A stretch of 64,000 nucleotides of DNA from Xenopus tropicalis (Eukaryota > Chordata > Amphibia > Anura > Pipidae), in assembly GCF_000004195.4 (NCBI RefSeq), contig NC_030680.2, forward strand, positions 147,873,045 through 147,937,044. The letters run 5' to 3'. The notes under the pieces are model-generated. The model had not been told where the DNA came from. It was given only the letters and a program-made list of their open reading frames with translations, and made no database searches. The position numbers and the translations under genes were made by a program. How positions within the stretch are numbered: position 1 is the stretch's first letter; every line of letters starts with the position of its first letter. Positions 34,096 to 44,462 of the stretch are shown piece after piece.

Positions 34096-34149
34096 ACTCT
34101 AACTGACCCCAATCTTTTCTATGGGACTGTACTGAAAAAAAAATGAATA

Positions 34150-34531
34150 ATAATATTCCAAGACCGTTTGCTATTGGTCTTCATTTTTTATTTGTAATTT
34201 TTTTTTTTTATTTCAGTGTTCAGCGGCTATCTGGTTGCTAGGGTCCAAATTACCTTAGCAACCAGGGAGTGGTTGGAATGAGATACAGGAATAAAAATGG
34301 GAGAGGACCTAAATAGAAAAATTAGTATAAAAAGTAACAATAAAACTGGAGCCTCACAGAGCAATAGGGTTTGGCTGCCGGGGTCAGTGACCCCCATTTG
34401 AAAGCAACAAGGAGTTAGAAGAAGAAGAAGAAGAAGAAGGCAAATAATTCAAAAACTATTACAAATATATAACATATTAAAAAAAATATATAACATATTA
34501 AAAGTTAAATGAAAGGTTAACTGACCTTTAA
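34150..34531. mobile_element. T2-type MITE
   Basis: Contains GGTTGCTAGGGTCC/CCTTAGCAACCAGG and GGGGTCAGTGACCCCC, ending AAAGGTTAACTGACCTTTAA. A GAAGAAGAAG run (34419-34440) lies inside. Confidence 0.75.
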
Positions 34532-34559
34532 CATAAGGGTTACTTACAAATAGTGTATG

Positions 34560-35010
34560 TGAGAATGCTGGGAGTTGTAGTTTTCTAACAGCTACAAGGC
34601 AGCAAGGCTTATCCCTCTGCGGGGAGTAGGGCGCGGGCCTGGCTTATTATTCAGCAGGGTATCCCCCGAAACAAAAACAACATGAGACAAGCCTCTCGGG
34701 TTAACGAGAGCTGCTAATTTGGTGAAGGTTAATTGGCTGATTGCCTTTTAATGAGAGAATCTCTGAGAACAACAAACACCTTTTGTCCTTCGGGACTAAC
34801 CTTGGGGGATTCCTGTAACCGGGGATAAAGGGAGCGACTGAATGTAATGAGCGGGGCAATTATCCCCAGCAACGGCGAGCAGGGACAGCTGGGATTGGGT
34901 AATGCTATCTGTCACTGATTCTCCTTGTTAGCAATGTATGGGGCTTTATCCTGTGCAAAGGCTAATTGGGGGTCAATAACACTGGGATAAACAAAGGAAT
35001 ATATCTGTGC
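34560..35010. other. Possible conserved noncoding element
   Basis: Unique-looking block with SOX-like ACAAAAACAAC, AACAACAAACACC and ATAAACAAAGG, and homeodomain-like TTAATTGGCTGATTG and TTTTAATGAGAG. No open frame. The composition resembles developmental enhancers in long introns. TGCTGGGAGTTGTAGTT at 34568 is ZNF143-like. Confidence 0.3.
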
Positions 35011-35171
35011 AAGGATCCTGCAGTGCTGTGCAATATACATATGAGGTTATGTAATAAAAGGCACTAACTTCGCTCGGAGCAGTAACCTATAGCAACCAGT
35101 GGGTAGATTATACTGGTCACCTTTAAAAGGGGGTACTGTGGGTCACTGCTTATGTGTAGGTAAGCTTTATG

Positions 35172-35340
35172 TTAAAGGGGTGGTTCTCCTTTAGGTTAAC
35201 CTTTAGTATGTTATAGAATGGCCAATTCTAAGCAACTTTTCAATTGGACTTCATTAATTGTTTGACATAGTTTTTCAATTGTTTGCCTCCTTCTTGTAGC
35301 TTTCAAATGGGGGTCACTGACCCCGGCAGCCAGAAAACTT
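35172..35340. mobile_element. T2-type MITE, left half
   Basis: Starts TTAAAGGGGTGGTTCTCC and stops just after GGGGGTCACTGACCCCGG. The right half is absent. Confidence 0.8.
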
Positions 35341-35509
35341 AATACATATGGGGGGTAGAGTTGCCCCCTGGCCAGTGGAAAGTATGCTTGATGCCAGGAA
35401 CCCCCCTAAGGTCATGAAATTGTTGAAATAAAGGAAAATATTGGGAAATGGATGATTCAGTCATAGATCCAAGAATATCTAGGTGTCGGGAGTGCTCGGC
35501 TTTTGTCCC

Positions 35510-35602
35510 AAGATGGCGGCGCCCATGGCTACAATGGTACTTTGTGAGATTCTCCAAAGGTTCTTTACAGTTTCTCATCCAGGGGAAAGGGTTTGGGTCT
35601 GA
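35510..35602 (+). CDS. Doubtful short ORF at a YY1-like site
   Basis: AAGATGGCGGC (from 35510) is a strong YY1 consensus overlapping an ATG. The frame MAAPMATMVLCEILQRFF... runs about 29 codons to TGA. This arrangement is common at first exons and also in repeat promoters. No donor or family match is visible, so the call is very weak. Confidence 0.12.
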   Translation, partial: KMAAPMATMVLCEILQRFFTVSHPGERVWV

Positions 35603-36144
35603 GGAATGCCTTTGGATGTCTGTGCTCCATGATTAATAAGGGAGTTTAACAGTTTCCACAGAATCCTAGTCATGGTGGTCCAGTGGCCCCCCGGGGGGAA
35701 GGGTACTGTCGGGAGCGCTCCGGTTAGGACATGGGTTCAATGCCCAAATAGAGTCATTCTATAAGTGCCTCGGTGTGTCCTAAATTGCCTTTCTGATCTA
35801 CTGGTTCCTGACTATACTGATTGCGGCCAGCCCCAGCCTGTGCCTAACACTGACTAAGAGCCAGCTGTCCTTGGCCAATGCAACATATGGGGAGCTGAAG
35901 CCACTGTCCCATCCAGTCAAACCAAGGTGTGCTCCTGGGCTCGGAAACCCATATAGCAATGTATGGGGACTGTATGTGGCATTCGGGGCAGGACTGGGGG
36001 GTGCAGGGCCCACCGGGGCTACTGCCCCAAGGTGCCCCTACCGGCTGTATCACTTGCATCCCTAACAGGAGCCCCCGCCGTGCCACCCTAACACCCTGCA
36101 GGGGACCCCACGTCCTCCCCTGAGCGCTTGTAAGTGAAACGCCA
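35603..36144. other. Repeat debris, no gene seen
   Basis: 35990-36125 (GGCAGGACTGGGGGGTGCAG, GGGCCCACCGGGGCTACTG) is a decayed CAGGGTCGG-type hAT MITE. The overlapping frames on both strands are GC-rich artefacts. Confidence 0.4.
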
Positions 36145-36412
36145 GTGCAAATCAACCTGCCACAAAGGAGGCCAAACAAAGGGATCCATTTAGCTCAGAA
36201 TAACAATTAGTGTCCTCAGTTTTGCCGACTGAGGGATCTCCATATTTTAAACCAATCTTCAATTCCCAATTTTTCTTTATTTATTTTTTTGCTGTGATAG
36301 ACAGGATCCCAGTTTCTCCGATCCCTACCGGGACCTTCACCAGTTGTGTTGGAGCCCAATAACTTTGCAGTTGGGTAGGACTGTGCAACCTTTGGCCTTT
36401 CAGCCGGATGGT
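36145..36412. repeat. ~270-bp dispersed repeat, copy 1
   Basis: GTGCAAATCAACCTGCCAC through GGCCTTTCAGC recurs at 37715-37992 in the same orientation with several small indels. The pair brackets the purine tract and the 73-bp minisatellite. Confidence 0.85.
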
Positions 36413-36810
36413 GAGCGCTTGTATGTGAAACGCATCGGGGTACATCGGCAGCCAGGGAAAGCCCACCAGGTCCAGTCAGACTCTGGTGGCAATTGCGCTT
36501 ATGGTGGAACTGAAAAAAATGGGAATAGAAACATAGACAGGAGGGTAGAGCGAATGGTAAAAAAAAAAAAGGGGGGGGGGGGGGGAGACAGAAGAAGAAG
36601 AAAAGGGGAAAAATGGGACAGAGAAACCAAATGGAGAGGAGATCTTCAAAGGACAGAGACGAGTGATAATGTGAGAGAGACCAAGGGGAGAACAGAATAA
36701 TAAGGAAAGGAATAAAATCAGAGAAGAGAAAGACGGAATTGGACAGTTGGTGAAATGAGGCATTAGTTGCCCTTGGGTCTGAGGCTTTCTGTTCTCTCCC
36801 CCAGCCCAGT
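36413..36810. repeat. Purine-rich tract
   Basis: From about 36535 to 36735 one strand is almost all purine, including A(11)G(15) at 36558-36585 and GAAGAAGAAGAAAAGGGG. Low complexity explains the 118-codon plus and 95-codon minus frames. Confidence 0.8.
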
Positions 36811-37390
36811 CTATTAGAATAGTAGCGCTTATATATATTCAGAGCACTGGGTATGGCATTGGGGGGCTGCGGCTGGGGTCTCTCTATTAGAATAGTAGCG
36901 CTTATATATATTCAGAGCACTGGGCATGGCATTGGGGGGCTGCGGCTGGGGTCTCTCTATTAGAATAGTAGCACTTATATATATTCAGAGCACTGGGTAT
37001 GGCATTGGGGGGCTGCGGCTGGGGTCTCTCTATTAGAATAGTAGCGCTTATATATATTCAGAGCACTGGGTATGGCATTGGGGGGCTGCGGCTGGGGTCT
37101 CTCTATTCGAATAGTAGCGCTTATATATATTCAGAGCACTGGGTATGGCATTGGGGGGCTGCGGCTGGGGTCTCTCTATTAGAATAGTAGCGCTTATATA
37201 TATTCAGAGCACTGGGTATGGCATTGGGGGGCTGCGGCTGGGGTCTCTCTATTAGAATAGTAGCACTTATATATATTCAGAGCACTGGGCATGGCATTAG
37301 GGGGCTGCGGCTGGGGTCTCTCTATTAGAATAGTAGCGCTTATATATATTCAGAGCACTGGGTATGGCATTAGGGGGCTGCGACTGGGGC
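36811..37390. repeat. 73-bp minisatellite
   Basis: Eight units of 73 bp, with CTATTAGAATAGTAGCGCTT, ATATATTCAGAGCACTGGG and GGGGGGCTGCGGCTGGGG. Few substitutions, so a young array. Confidence 0.95.
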
Positions 37391-37714
37391 TACATTGTAG
37401 TACTGTGTATTGTAAGGCAAAACGCTTCAGTTGGACGCTACGCGCTCATGTCCATTCAGGCCACATTTACATACGTTTTCTCTTCTAAAAAGCCATTTCC
37501 ACATTCACTCAATGGAGGAGTTTGTAAAACCTTGAGGAGCTCGGAGTTAGTGAGGATCAGGATCTCCTAGCAACCGGCCTGGCTGCGCGCAGAGCCTTCA
37601 GGGCGCCGTGGGCAAACACAAAGGCTCTTTGTCACCCCGTCTGGCTCACAACAACTTCTTTAGAGTCGAGTCGGCCAGCGGGGCTGGTGGAATGTTCCAG
37701 GTAGGGTTCTTGGG
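37391..37714. other. Unassigned unique-looking sequence
   Basis: Contains CTAGCAACCGGCCTGGC and GCCAGCGGGGCTGG. No coding evidence. Confidence 0.35.
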
Positions 37715-37992
37715 CTAGTGCAAATCAACCTGCCACAAAGGAGGCCGAACAAAGGGAGCCATTTAGCGCAGAATAACAATTAGTGTCCTCAGTTTTGCCG
37801 ACTCCATATTTGTAACCATTCTTCAATTCCCAATTTTTCTTTATTTATTTTTTTGCTGTTATAGACAGGATCCCAGTTTCTCTGATCCCTACCGGGACCT
37901 TCACACATCAGTTGTGTTGGGGCCCAATAACTTTGCAGTTCCCTTAATATCAGTTGGGTAGGGCTGTGCGACCTCTGGCCTTTCAGCTGGTG
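37715..37992. repeat. ~270-bp dispersed repeat, copy 2
   Basis: Direct copy of 36145-36412, with an insertion (CACACATCA) and an added CCCTTAATATCAG. It continues into CCCCCAGAACTCCCTGACAG, typical of hAT-like repeat ends. Confidence 0.85.
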
Positions 37993-38149
37993 GTGTTACA
38001 GCCCCCAGAACTCCCTGACAGCCTTCGGCAAAACATAGTGTAACCGTTATTGTCTCTGTCTTGTCTTATTATTATTATTATATTGCTCTTCTCTTCTTTT
38101 TTTTGTTTTTGAACACAGGTTTTCTAGTTTCAAAGTTCTTAAACCTGGG

Positions 38150-38778
38150 CATAACTTAGTTCCCCACGTGTCACATCATTAACCCCACCCACTGACATCA
38201 AAACTTAGCTCCCCACGTGTCACATCATTAACCCCACCCACTGACATCAACACTTAGCTCCCCACGTGTCGCATCATTAACCCCACCCACTGACATCAAA
38301 ACTTAGCTCCCCACGTGTCGCATCATTAACCCCACCCACTGACATCAAAACTTAGCTCCCCACGTGTCACATCATTAACCCCACCCACTGACATCAACAC
38401 TTAGCTCCCCACGTGTCGCATCATTAACCCCACCCACTGACATCAAAACTTACGTCCCCACGTGTCACATCATTAACCCCACCCACTGACATCAACACTT
38501 ACGTCCCCACGTATCGCATCATTAACCCCACCCACTGACATCAACACTTACGTCCCCACGTATTGCATCATTAACCCCACCCACTGACCTCAACACTTAC
38601 GTCCCCACGTGTCACATCATTAACCCCACCCACTGACATCAACACTTACGTCCCCACGTATCGCATCATTAACCCCACCCACTGACATCAACACTTAGCT
38701 CCCCACGTGTCGCATCATTAACCCCACCCACTGACATCAAAACTTACTTCCCACGTGTCACATCATTAACCCCACCCA
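38150..38778. repeat. 49-bp minisatellite, left part
   Basis: About 13 units of 49 bp, with TTAGCTCCCCACGTGTCAC, ATCATTAACCCCACCCACTG and ACATCAACAC. Each unit holds a CACGTG E-box, sometimes mutated to CACGTA. The array is split by the insertion that follows. Confidence 0.95.
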
Positions 38779-39132
38779 CATGGGCGTCCGCAGAAAATTT
38801 TCCAAGGGGGGGCAAGTAAGCTAGCATCATCCTGCAACAGATAAATATATATATATTTTTATTTTTTTTTTTGCAGGATGATACTAGGGGAGGCTAAATA
38901 TGGCCCATACACAGACTGACCTACAGCTAATGTGACACTTAGTGGATTCGCTGCTGGCGTAAAAAGTTAACCTCCCAACTACCTCTTGCCGTTCCCACTG
39001 ACTCCCAGAGATACTGTACAAAAGTGGGGGGTGCTTTTTTTTTTTTACCCTAAAATGTTTAGGATGTAAAAGTATTCATACGCGCACTTCTGTTAGGGGA
39101 TCTGCAAACATTTGTGTTTGGGATCAGTTAGC

Positions 39133-39410
39133 TTAAAGGGCTAGTTCGCATTCGAATTCACTTTTATTTTTAATGGTTTTTCAGTTATTTAGCTTTTTGT
39201 TCAGCAGCTCTCCATTTGGTATTTCAGCAGCTATCTGGTTGCTAGGGTCTTATTTACCCTAGCAACCAGGTAGTGGTTTAAACAAGAGATGGGAATATGA
39301 ATAGTTAAGGGGCCTACTTGGAAAAATAAGTAATACAAAATTATAATAATAATAAAATTGTAGCCTCACAGAGCAATATTTTTTGGCCCCCATTTGAAAT
39401 CTGTATAGAG
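39133..39410. mobile_element. T2-type MITE nested in hAT-like element
   Basis: TTAAAGGGCTAGTTCGC start, then TCTGGTTGCTAGGG and CCCTAGCAACCAGG. The usual GGTCACTGACC core is lost here. Confidence 0.7.
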
Positions 39411-39564
39411 GCAGAAGAGAAAGAGAAACACACAATGAGCTTTTTCAGAGGGAAAGAGTTAACTTACCCTCCATGTGTTAGGGTAGGGGATAGATTATAA
39501 ATTATTATAGATGTCAGGTCAGGCAAAAAACAATTTAATGTCAGCTAGTGATTCTTTAGAACTG

Positions 39565-39810
39565 TATAGTACCTGGGTATAGTGCCTGTGTATAGTGCCT
39601 GTGTATGGTGCCTGTGTATAGTGCCTGGGTATAGTGCCTGGGTATAGTACCTGGGTATAGTGCCTGGGTATAGTACCTGGGTATAGTACCTGGGTATAGT
39701 GCCTGGGTATAGTGCCTGGGTATAGTGCCTGGGTATAGTGCCTGGGTATAGTGCCTGGGTATAGTGCCTGGGTATAGTACCTGTGTATAGTACCTGTGTA
39801 TAGTACCTGT
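39565..39810. repeat. 13-bp minisatellite
   Basis: About 19 copies of GTGCCTGGGTATA with GTACC and TGTGT variants. It sits within the hAT-like element and produces a 94-codon minus-strand artefact. Confidence 0.95.
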
Positions 39811-40145
39811 GGGATGAAAACTGCAGCAAAAGTTGAGAGTTGGTTCTCAGGTAAAGTTACAGCTGCAGATTCTTCATTTCAGTCTTCATTTCTGTTTCCA
39901 GTTTGCAAAATCTCCCGATCCCTGTGTGCATCTGTGCTCTGATTGGTCAATTTTACTGTCTGTCAAGGAAGCTGTGCTCTGATTGGAGAATCCACAAGAA
40001 GAAAGATCCAATCGGAGCACAGCAAAACGGGCTTGCAAACACATTCCAGGACAGTGCAGAAACGGAGTAAGGGTTTTTTTTTTTTTTGCTACTTTTCCAG
40101 GGGGGGGCAAGTGCCCCCTCTTGCCCCCTTCTGTGGACGCCCATG

Positions 40146-40897
40146 CCCACCCACTGACATCAAAACTTAGCTCCCCACGTGTCACATCATTAACCCCACC
40201 CACTGACATCAACACTTACGTCCCCACGTATCGCATCATTAACCCCACCCACTGACATCAACACTTAGCTCCCCACGTGTCACATCATTAACCCCACCCA
40301 CTGACATCAACACTTAGCTCCCCACGTGTCACATCATTAACCCCACCCACTGACATCAACACTTACGTCCCCACGTATCGCATCATTAACCCCACCCACT
40401 GACATCAACACTTAGCTCCCCACGTGTCACATCATTAACCCCACCCACTGACATCAAAACTTACGTCCCTACGTGTCACATCATTAACCCCACCCACTGA
40501 CATCAAAACTTACTTCCCACGTGTCACATCATTAACCCCACCCACTGACATCAAAACTTAGCTCCCCACGTGTCGCATCATTAACCCCACCCACTGACAT
40601 CAACACTTAGCTCCCCACGTGTCGCATCATTAACCCCACCCACTGACATCAACACTTAGCTCCCCACGTGTCACATCATTAACCCCACCCACTGACATCA
40701 AAACTTAGCTCCCCACGTGTCACATCATTAACCCCACCCACTGACATCAAAACTTAGCTCCCCACGTGTCACATCATTAACCCCACCCACTGACATCAAC
40801 ACTTAGCTCCCCACGTGTCGCATCAGTAACCCCACCCACTGACATCAAAACTTAGCTCCCCACGTGTCACATCATTAACCCCACCCACTGATATCAA
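40146..40897. repeat. 49-bp minisatellite, right part
   Basis: Continuation of the array at 38150, about 15 more units with the same CACGTG-bearing unit. Confidence 0.95.
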
Positions 40898-41063
40898 TGT
40901 CCAGCCCTAAACATAATTGCTCAGCCGCTAAACATCACCACCCTACCCTCTGATGTAATTTGTGCCACCCTGTGATGTCATTGGCCTGATTAGACCAGAA
41001 TAAAAGTTGACAACCCTAGTCACAATCTTATCCAATGTTGGGTGCCAGTGGATGAAACTAGAA

Positions 41064-41463
41064 CTCTCTGATGGCATTTTACAGGGGAGGGGTAGAGAGT
41101 ATTAAACTTAAGCAGTGGGTGGGACTAGACACTCTAATGGCAGCTTACAGGGGAGGGGCAGAAAGTATTACATTTAAGCAGTGGGTGGGACTAGACACTC
41201 TAATGGCAGCTTACAGGGAAGGGGCAGAAAGTATTACATTTAAGCAGTGGGTGGGACTAGACACTCTAATGGCAGCTTACAGGGAAGGGGCAGAAAGTAT
41301 TACATTTAAGCAGTGGGTGGGACTAGACACTCTAATGGCAGCTTACAGGGGAGGGGCAGAAAGTATTACATTTAAGCAGTGGGTGGGACTAGACACTCTA
41401 ATGGCAGCTTACAGGGGAGGGGCAGAAAGTATTACATTTAAGCAGTGGGTGGGACTAGACACT
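41064..41463. repeat. 66-bp minisatellite
   Basis: Six units of 66 bp with GGCAGCTTACAGGGGAGGGG and TTTAAGCAGTGGGTGGGAC. A 66-bp unit is 22 codons, so a 177-codon frame runs through (41071-41604). Not a gene. Confidence 0.95.
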
Positions 41464-42144
41464 AAGCTTATAGGGCAGGGGAAGGTGCCTGTAACTCAAG
41501 CTTCCAGACTTTTTGTCGCCCTATCCATGGGGGGCACTAGTACAGAGACCGCTGCTGTACACTCTTACACAGAAAGAACAGAACTGCTGTTTAAAAATAA
41601 TTAAAAAGGGAATTCTGTTTTTAAATATACAAAGGGTGGCTTTTTAGTACCCCTGGCAAAAGCATCCCCGAAAGGAATGCCGTGGGGCAGCAGGGGGTGG
41701 GAGCTTTCTCCCCTCCATTCACAAGTTTAAACATAATGATGCCCTATAAATTAGGGATGCGCCAAATCCATTAGTTCTGGATTCAGGCTGAATATTTAAC
41801 CCAAATTTGCTAATAAAATGTGAGCAATATGAAAAAATGTCATCACAATGCTGCATATTGCAAAAACTCCAGGAGAAATTCTATTTAATCTTTTGTGGCA
41901 GGGAGATACTGATCAGTAGAGATTAACCTCCCAGAGGGGCTGCTGAGCTGACAATGTACCGGAACACTGTGTCAGAGGGAAAATATACCCTGTTTCATAT
42001 AGTGTCATACGCTACAGTGTGGGGAAATCGCTTAGTGTCAGCAGAGAGCATTCCTTTTTATGATCAGGAGCTGCCATGTTGCTTTCTTTACTATAATGTA
42101 CTTCATTTGTAGAAGGAACACTTGTTTTCTATATATTTTACATG
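41464..42144. other. No gene seen; MITE end fragment
   Basis: TTAGGGATGCGCCAAATCC at 41752 is an end of the TAGGGATGCAC family. The rest is unassigned. Confidence 0.35.
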
Positions 42145-42383
42145 GGTACAGTATGAGGGTACAGCTTATTGTGTGCCCAGAACATTCCTTCTCTGTATAT
42201 TTGTATTTATACATATGGGTAGGGGGTGCCATAGTGTTTCCCTTAGACAGTACAGTATGGGGGTACAGCTTATTGTGTGCCCAGAACATTCCCTCTCTGT
42301 ATATTTGTATTTATACATATGGGTAGGGGGTGCCATAGTGTTTCCCTTAGACAGTACAGTATGGGGGTACAGCTTATTGTGTG
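42145..42383 (-). repeat. 104-bp minisatellite, locus B (inverted)
   Basis: 2.3 units identical in plan to the 21825-22515 array but on the opposite strand (CTTATTGTGTGCCCAGAACA, TATTTGTATTTATACATATG). The two loci lie 20 kb apart. Confidence 0.95.
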
Positions 42384-44092
42384 TCACTACTGCGGTCCCT
42401 TCACTCAGGCAGCAGAGCCTGTAAAGGAGAATACTCCCAGCTATCTCTCCTGGTTGGAGCCAAGATGCTGCTCTTGCTAACCAAAGCTGACTGTCTTTAG
42501 TAGAAAGTGCTATTACAAAACATATCCTGCACTTACTAAATCCTCGTTAACGGGGTCCCTGCTCCCCAACTTCACTAGAGATGATTTCTCTAGGGCAGCT
42601 GAAGGGATAATACTGATGTGTTAGATGCATAACCGCACTGTATGTGCTGTGTGATGTTTATAGAGAGGCCAGGCTAGTTTCCTGTTAATGTTTCACAGCG
42701 AGGCCTCCCCATGTACAGACTGTAGCAGCCCTGTCCCACCGAGGTTGCAACATCAGTTGCACAGTCAGATATTATCAGCAAAGGTTAACTTGCATGAAGG
42801 TAACCCGCCGCCTTGGGAAGCCAAATATTGACTTAGAAGGAAAGGCAGAAAGCAAACGCTCAGAGCGACTGGCAACAAGGAAGGTTATTATATGTATTTG
42901 CTTGGCTTCTCTCTAATCTTGAAAGACGGAAAGAGTCACCTTAAGGGCCAATCCAAGGGCTTGATATGGTTCCACTGTTTGGATTCCTTTATAAACAGTG
43001 TTTTTTCTTTCCACTAAAGTCTCCATATTTTTCTTTCTACGGTGTCATTTAAAGTCCATTTTTTGTTCTTCCAGAAAACTATCCCCCCAGAATGAATACG
43101 TAACCAACAGACAGTTTATATTGTGTTAAGTGGCCTATTAAAGAATCTCCCCAAACTGGAATATATATATCAGTAAATATTGCCCTTTTACATCCTTTCC
43201 CTTGAGCCGCCATTTAGTGATGGGCTGTGTGCTCCCTTAGAGATCAGCTGACAGGAAGTGATGCAGCTCTAACTGTAACAGGAAGTAGTGTGGGAGCAAA
43301 AGGCAGAACTCTGCCCATTCATTGGCTGATGGGGCCTAGCATGTATGTGTGCCTTGGCTTGTTTGTGTGCACTGTGAATCCTATGATCCCAGGGGGCGGC
43401 CCTTAGTACTTAAAATGGCAGTTTACTATTTTTCGGGAATGTTTCGGGGTGCGGTTACCACCTGACCGGTTTCGGTAGGGCTGTCTGGGTCAAAACTACA
43501 ACCAAACTGGGAAAACCGGGCAGGATTCTTAAAATATTGACACGGCAATTGGCCAATCGGCGTGTCATAGCCCCACCCCCCAATGTCATGCCCGATTGTG
43601 ATTGTGTGTGGTGGTATCAACTTAAAAAAAAATCTAAAAAGTCATAGTCCCTTTATGGCAGGGGTTCTAAACATAGATGCAGTACTAGGGCATTAAAGTG
43701 ATGGAAGATGGGGCTTTTTTCTTTGTACCCTTACATATAGCCCCTGTCCCGCCCACTTATTCCCCAGATCCGCCAGGAAACGACCTCCCTGCATCATTAT
43801 TCCTTCCCTTGTGTATCATGGATAGCCCCCTTTTGTCGCTGCCCCCCTGCCTGCCAGTAATTACTTTTTAAAAGGTGACAATTCTATTCTTTGTCATGGG
43901 TTTTTCAAACATAATTGATAGCTATCTGCTCGATTTTCTGCCAGTCGGTATTCCAATGATTTGCCAGACTGTCAGACAGCTCCAATACACAGGCCAATAA
44001 GCTGAGATATATGTATATATATTATACAGAACCAGCTGGAGCACACCCTAAAACAGTTCAACCGCCCAAGGTGCTGGCAAAAACAATTTGTA
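42384..44092. other. No gene seen; mostly unassigned
   Basis: Unique-looking stretches (42400-43000, 43600-44000) and one dispersed repeat at 43460-43600 related to 17085-17245. No domain-bearing frame is visible. Confidence 0.35.
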
Positions 44093-44234
44093 TACAGACA
44101 ATGGGCCGCACACACAGGGACTTTGCAAAAAATCACAAATTTATTAGAACAAAGAAAAAGGACCTTTTTCTTTTTTCTTCTAATAAATTTGTGATTTTTG
44201 GCAAAGTCCCTGTGTGTGCGGCCCATTGTCTGTA
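44093..44234. repeat. 142-bp loopless hairpin
   Basis: Arms TACAGACAATGGGCCGCAC... and ...GTGCGGCCCATTGTCTGTA are inverted with a few mismatches over about 70 bases each. They meet at AAAAAGGACCTTTTT with almost no loop. The arm text (CACAAATTTATTAGAA) resembles the region next to the hammerhead motif at 2215-2347. Confidence 0.85.
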
Positions 44235-44284
44235 TGTATGTTTGTATGTATGTAATATATATATATATATATATAATATATCAT

Positions 44285-44326
44285 GATGATGATTCCCTGT
44301 GGATCGAAACGCATAGAGACTATGTC
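44285..44326 (+). ncRNA. Hammerhead-like motif, degenerate
   Basis: ATGATGA (44286-44292; C3 replaced by A), a short stem II TCC/GGA with CTGT loop, GAAAC at 44306-44310, stem III GCATAG/CTATGT and a GTC triplet at 44324-44326. The order and spacing fit a hammerhead core, but stem II is weak and C3 is lost. It is followed by AATAAAGGACTTTTTT, as in other frog hammerhead elements. Confidence 0.45.
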
Positions 44327-44462
44327 CGAATAAAGGACTTTTTTCACTGATTCCTGGGCCGTGAGTGCTCTCTTTGGACTTGATATATTTTGTGGGTCAG
44401 CACACAGCCTGTGTCTATTTGAGTGGTGAGTGCCGATATCTGGGAAACTATAATATAATACC

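Larger units (their letters stand above)
38779..40145. mobile_element. hAT-like element inside the 49-bp array
   Basis: Terminal inverted repeats CATGGGCGTCCGCAGAA and TTCTGTGGACGCCCATG are flanked by exact CCCACCCA duplications (38771-38778, 40146-40153). Excising it joins the minisatellite in register. It contains GGGGGGGCAAGT near both ends, a T2 MITE and a 13-bp array. No transposase frame is present, so it is non-autonomous. Confidence 0.9.

Noticed and set aside
36122..36440. Two GAGCGCTTGTANGTGAAACGC strings resembling hammerhead stem II plus GAAAC
   Set aside because: The CUGANGA box is absent or cannot be placed, and one copy is explained as hAT-MITE interior.
41071..41604. 177-codon frame with a 22-residue repeat
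   Set aside because: 66-bp minisatellite artefact.
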